Source of the DNA: JBAYVY01 sp041674345
GTDB taxonomy: Bacteria > Planctomycetota > Phycisphaerae > Phycisphaerales > Zrk34
Length of the DNA: 7,648 bases
NCBI GenBank assembly: GCA_041674345.1
Contig: JBAYVY010000171.1
Span: forward strand, 1 to 7,648
Direction: 5' to 3'
Below are positions 5,097-7,648 of the stretch, piece by piece (positions within the stretch are counted from its first letter, which is position 1; every line of letters begins with the position of its first letter). Made by a program: the position numbers and the translations under genes. Under the pieces are notes generated by a model. The model made no database searches. It had not been told where the DNA came from and saw only the letters and a program-made list of their open reading frames with translations.

Positions 5097-6706
5097 AGCG
5101 CAGGAACAAAACAACCTGGTATCGCATTCGATGGGTTCAGCGATTGCTGACGATCATCGCGCTGGTGTTGACGCTCGTCGTCGCACAGGGGGTTGTGGTG
5201 GCGGGATGGTTGGCCGGTTGGCCGACGCTGCTGCGATGGATGGGTTTGTCGGGTAATGTGTTGCGGATCACGGCGATATTTCTGGCTGGTTACTGGGTGA
5301 TCGAATGGATTTTGCGGGGGCGCGGTTCGGTGCTGGGCGTGGCGCACACGGTGTATCGTGAAGCGATGCGGATGAAGGTGGCGGTGGTGTTCGTGGTGTT
5401 GGAGATCGCGGCGGTCGGGGGGTTGCCGTTTTTCGTCGGGCTGGGTCAGCCGCTCCAGTATCGGGTGCAGCAGTTTCTGGCGTACTCGCTGGGGATCACG
5501 ACGTTGCTGCTGGCGCTGATGACGATCTTCGTGAGTTGCGCGACGCTGAGCGGGGAAATCGAGCAGAAGCAGATTTTCACGGTGATGACCAAGCCGATCC
5601 ACCGGGGCAAGTACCTGTTCGGCAAGTGGCTGGGGATCGTGCTGCTGGATGGGTTGCTGCTGGCGGTGGCGGGGCTGGCGATCTGGGGGATGACGACGTT
5701 TTACATGACGCGGCTTCCGGCGAGGGACGCGATGGATCGGCTGTCGCTGGAGGAACAGGTATTGACCGCGCGGATCGCGGCGAACCCCCAGCCGATCGAG
5801 CCGGTGCAAAAACAGATCGGCGAGGAAGTGAACAAGCGGCTGGAGCGGATGAAGGAACAGGGTGATGCGTACATGGCGGCCCGCGGTGGCGAGGACGTGG
5901 TGCGGCATGAAATCGAACAACAGGTGATGACGGAATGGCGCTCGCTGGGGCCGTGGGGTCAAAGCGACGCGCGACGTGACTTTTTGTTTGTGAACATGGC
6001 GGCGGCGAAAAAGTACGGGCGGAGCGTGCAACTGGAATATAACATTCGCGCCAGCGGGCAGACCGCCGATCAGCAGACGCGACTGGGCTGGCTGGTGAAC
6101 GGTCGGCCTTACGACAACCCGCAGCAAGTGCCGCTGAATATCAAGCAAACGCTGGTGATATCCGTGGAAGCGATCGGGGATGACGGTCGGTTGGTGTTGA
6201 CGGCGGTGAACCTGAATCCGGGCGCTTCTTTGAGCTTTCCGGCGAAGGATGGAATCGCGTTGATGTATAAGGTGGACAATTTCACGCCGAACTTCTTTAG
6301 AGGCGTGATGATGATCTGGGTGAAACTGGCGTTTCTGGCGGCGATGGGATTGGCGGCGGGGACGTTTCTGGGATTTCCGGTGGCGGTGCTGGCGGCGTTG
6401 CTGGTGTTCGTGGGGGCGAGCGGGAGCGGGTTTGTGATGGATGCGTTGAAGTATTACGGCAAGGGGGCGGGCGATACGCCGGGCGTGCTGGATTATCTGA
6501 TTAAAGTGGTGGCGTACACGTTCACGATGCCGCTGTCGCAGTTTGGCCGGTATTCCCCGACGCAATCGCTGGTGGGGGGGCTGTATATCAGTTGGAGCGC
6601 GATCGCGTCGTGCGTGTTGTGGATCGGTGTGGTGTGGACGGGATTGACGGGGCTGATCGGATGGATGATTTTCAGGGCGCGGGAATTGGCGCGGGTGCAG
6701 GTTTGA
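5093..6706 (+). CDS. ABC-2 type transporter permease
   Basis: The product (537 residues) is a polytopic membrane protein. Likely membrane segments are at about 17-40, 57-75, 94-116, 128-152 and 178-204, then 404-425, 427-449, about 464-483 and 498-527. Between the fourth and fifth segments, GEIEQKQIFTVMTKPIHRGK (154-173) followed by YLFGKWLG fits the conserved cytoplasmic coupling region of ABC-2 permeases (EIE...P..R....GK). With the N-terminus inside, the large hydrophilic region 205-403 would face the extracytoplasmic side; it begins with a charged helical part (about 213-280) and continues with a probably beta-rich part (about 310-400). The GTG start at 5093 overlaps the ATPase stop, strongly linking the two as one transporter. 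Codons are strongly G-ending. A NosY-like or other ABC-2 subfamily cannot be decided. Confidence 0.9.
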   Translation: MKRRNKTTWYRIRWVQRLLTIIALVLTLVVAQGVVVAGWLAGWPTLLRWMGLSGNVLRITAIFLAGYWVIEWILRGRGSVLGVAHTVYREAMRMKVAVVFVVLEIAAVGGLPFFVGLGQPLQYRVQQFLAYSLGITTLLLALMTIFVSCATLSGEIEQKQIFTVMTKPIHRGKYLFGKWLGIVLLDGLLLAVAGLAIWGMTTFYMTRLPARDAMDRLSLEEQVLTARIAANPQPIEPVQKQIGEEVNKRLERMKEQGDAYMAARGGEDVVRHEIEQQVMTEWRSLGPWGQSDARRDFLFVNMAAAKKYGRSVQLEYNIRASGQTADQQTRLGWLVNGRPYDNPQQVPLNIKQTLVISVEAIGDDGRLVLTAVNLNPGASLSFPAKDGIALMYKVDNFTPNFFRGVMMIWVKLAFLAAMGLAAGTFLGFPVAVLAALLVFVGASGSGFVMDALKYYGKGAGDTPGVLDYLIKVVAYTFTMPLSQFGRYSPTQSLVGGLYISWSAIASCVLWIGVVWTGLTGLIGWMIFRARELARVQV

Positions 6707-6715
6707 AAGGAAGGT

Positions 6716-6816
6716 GTGATTTGTGAATTGGGATTTGCGATTTAACGTCTGATCCCGGCCAAGCCGAAGACGGCATGGCCGGGCTTGTAAATCACAAATC
6801 ACAAATCCAAAATCAC
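6716..6816. repeat. Composite palindrome: 7-bp repeat arms around GC hairpin
   Basis: The left arm is four heptamers: GTGATTT, GTGAATT, GGGATTT and GCGATTT (6716-6743). The right arm is AAATCAC, AAATCAC, AAATCCA and AAATCAC (6789-6816), complementary to the left. Nested between them is a GC-rich hairpin, CCCGGCCAAGCCG (6754-6766) and CGGCATGGCCGGG (6771-6783), with loop AAGA and 12 of 13 positions paired. The element fills the 118-bp spacer between the permease stop and the next start, beginning 10 bp after the stop and ending 9 bp before the ATG. No T-run follows. A promoter or terminator role is not evident; transcription may continue through it. Confidence 0.85.
6754..6783 (-). repeat. GC hairpin core, inverted copy of the 1988-2019 palindrome
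   Basis: Read on the minus strand this is CCCGGCCATGCCG, TCTT, CGGCTTGGCCGGG. The copy at 1988-2019 reads CCCCGGCATGGCCG, TCTT, CGGCCTTGCCGGGG. Stem length, the TCTT loop and the single mismatch near mid-stem are all shared, with mainly compensated differences between arms. The match supports a common repeat family present in both orientations, here captured inside heptamer arms. Confidence 0.72.
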
Positions 6817-6824
6817 CCATCAAC

Positions 6825-7648
6825 ATGATGAGTCGCAACACGATGATTATTTTGCTGGCGTTGGTGACGGCGGGCGCGTCGCTGGGGTTGGGGGGCGCGC
6901 TGATGAGGCCGATCAATGAGCAGCGTGAGGATTTGCAGTTGACGTTCAATCCGCAGGTGACGGAGAACCTGCCGGCGACGGAGGCGGTGTTATACACATC
7001 GCTGGGTTGCTTCCGGGGGTTGATCGCGAACATGTTGTGGATGCGTGCGAACACGCTGAAGGAGAACGGGCAGTTTTACGAAGCGATGGAGTTAAGCGAT
7101 CTGATATCGCGGTTGCAGCCGCGGTTTCCGCAGGTGTGGATATTCAATTCGTGGAACATGGCGTACAACATTTCGGTGGCGACGCACACGGCCCGTGAGC
7201 GATGGATGTGGGTGAACGCGGGGGTGGAGTTGCTGCGTGATCGGGGGATACCGATGAACCCGACGAGTCCGGGTTTGTACCGGCAGTTGTCGTGGATTTA
7301 TCTGCACAAGATCGGCCAATACAGCGACGACATGCACTGGTATTACAAACAGCGGTTGGCGCTGGAGTGGCAGGAACTGCTGGGCGTTCCGCCGGCGGGA
7401 TCGACGACGGCGGCGCTGGCGTGGTTCGCGCCGATCGCGGAGATGGATCAGAACTATTTCGCGGTCGATGAGTTGTCGGGCCGGACACAGGATCAATTGC
7501 GGGAATGGGCCAATGATCGCGCTGATTTGAAGCCGGTGATGTCGGCGTTGAGTTTGAGCGAGCCGGCGAACTTCAGCCGGCGTGCGCGGGAGGGGGCGGG
7601 CGAACTGACGCAGGCGGATCAGGCGATCGCGGCGAGTTTGCGGCAAAT
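6825..7648 (+). CDS. Unrecognised membrane-anchored helical protein, 3' partial
   Basis: The frame is open from ATG 6825 to the right edge (274 codons seen, stop outside the window). Residues 6-26 are a hydrophobic N-terminal anchor or uncleaved signal. The rest is mostly helical and rich in Trp, Tyr and Met. The stretch from LGCFRGLIANMLWMRA (60-75) through ENGQFYEAMELSDLISRLQP (80-99) to FPQVWIFNSWNMAYNISVAT (101-120) has the spacing of TPR-like helical pairs, though no strict TPR consensus was confirmed. A second ATG at 6828 is equally possible; an in-frame TGA at 6750 and the lack of other start codons exclude a longer form. G-ending codon use matches the permease. Position after the ABC pair suggests a transporter accessory, possibly extracytoplasmic, but I cannot name a family. 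Confidence 0.8.
   Translation, partial: MMSRNTMIILLALVTAGASLGLGGALMRPINEQREDLQLTFNPQVTENLPATEAVLYTSLGCFRGLIANMLWMRANTLKENGQFYEAMELSDLISRLQPRFPQVWIFNSWNMAYNISVATHTARERWMWVNAGVELLRDRGIPMNPTSPGLYRQLSWIYLHKIGQYSDDMHWYYKQRLALEWQELLGVPPAGSTTAALAWFAPIAEMDQNYFAVDELSGRTQDQLREWANDRADLKPVMSALSLSEPANFSRRAREGAGELTQADQAIAASLRQ

Noticed and set aside
4778..7054. Long minus-strand open frame (758 codons) opposite the ABC permease
   Set aside because: It is a GC-rich antisense shadow of the permease and neighbouring genes. The product is Arg/His/Pro/Gln-rich without domain character and crosses two clear + strand genes and the repeat element.

Overview
The window is a GC-rich stretch of bacterial chromosome in which all six genes lie on the + strand. 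They form two blocks. The left block (1-3617) holds three consecutive SPFH (stomatin/prohibitin/HflK-HflC) membrane proteins: the 3' part of an HflK-like gene, a complete HflC-like gene, and a second HflK-like gene with a histidine-rich N-terminus. The right block (3924-7648) holds an ABC-2 type ATPase, its membrane permease (start overlaps the ATPase stop by 4 bp), and the 5' part of a gene for an unrecognised membrane-anchored helical protein.

High GC, no Shine-Dalgarno-like sequence before any start, multiplied HflK/HflC paralogues and spacers full of short tandem and inverted repeats suggest Planctomycetota (perhaps a Phycisphaerae-like lineage). This is inference; no marker gene is present to prove it.

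Layout: 1-945 HflK-like (5' truncated); 946-1031 spacer with a hairpin whose arms are 7-bp repeats; 1032-1970 HflC-like; 1971-2054 spacer with a GC-rich 14-bp-arm hairpin; 2055-3617 second HflK-like; 3618-3923 gene-free, AT-rich spacer filled by a long imperfect inverted repeat of 9-bp-periodic sequence; 3924-5096 ABC ATPase; 5093-6706 ABC-2 permease; 6707-6824 spacer with a composite element (7-bp repeat arms around a GC hairpin related to the one at 1988-2019); 6825-7648 unknown gene, running off the right edge.

Functionally, HflK/HflC-type proteins build large ring or cage assemblies in the membrane and in other bacteria modulate the FtsH protease; three divergent SPFH subunits suggest a hetero-oligomeric assembly. 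The ABC pair would make a transporter of unknown substrate, with the last gene as a possible extracytoplasmic partner. Nothing proves that the two blocks work together; a 306-bp repeat spacer separates them.

The most unusual content is in the spacers. Every true spacer carries a palindromic repeat element; two of these share a design (four 7-bp units per arm) and two share a GC hairpin core in opposite orientation. A second oddity is a change in strand composition and codon choice, from C-ending to G-ending codons, inside the ATPase gene although all genes point the same way.
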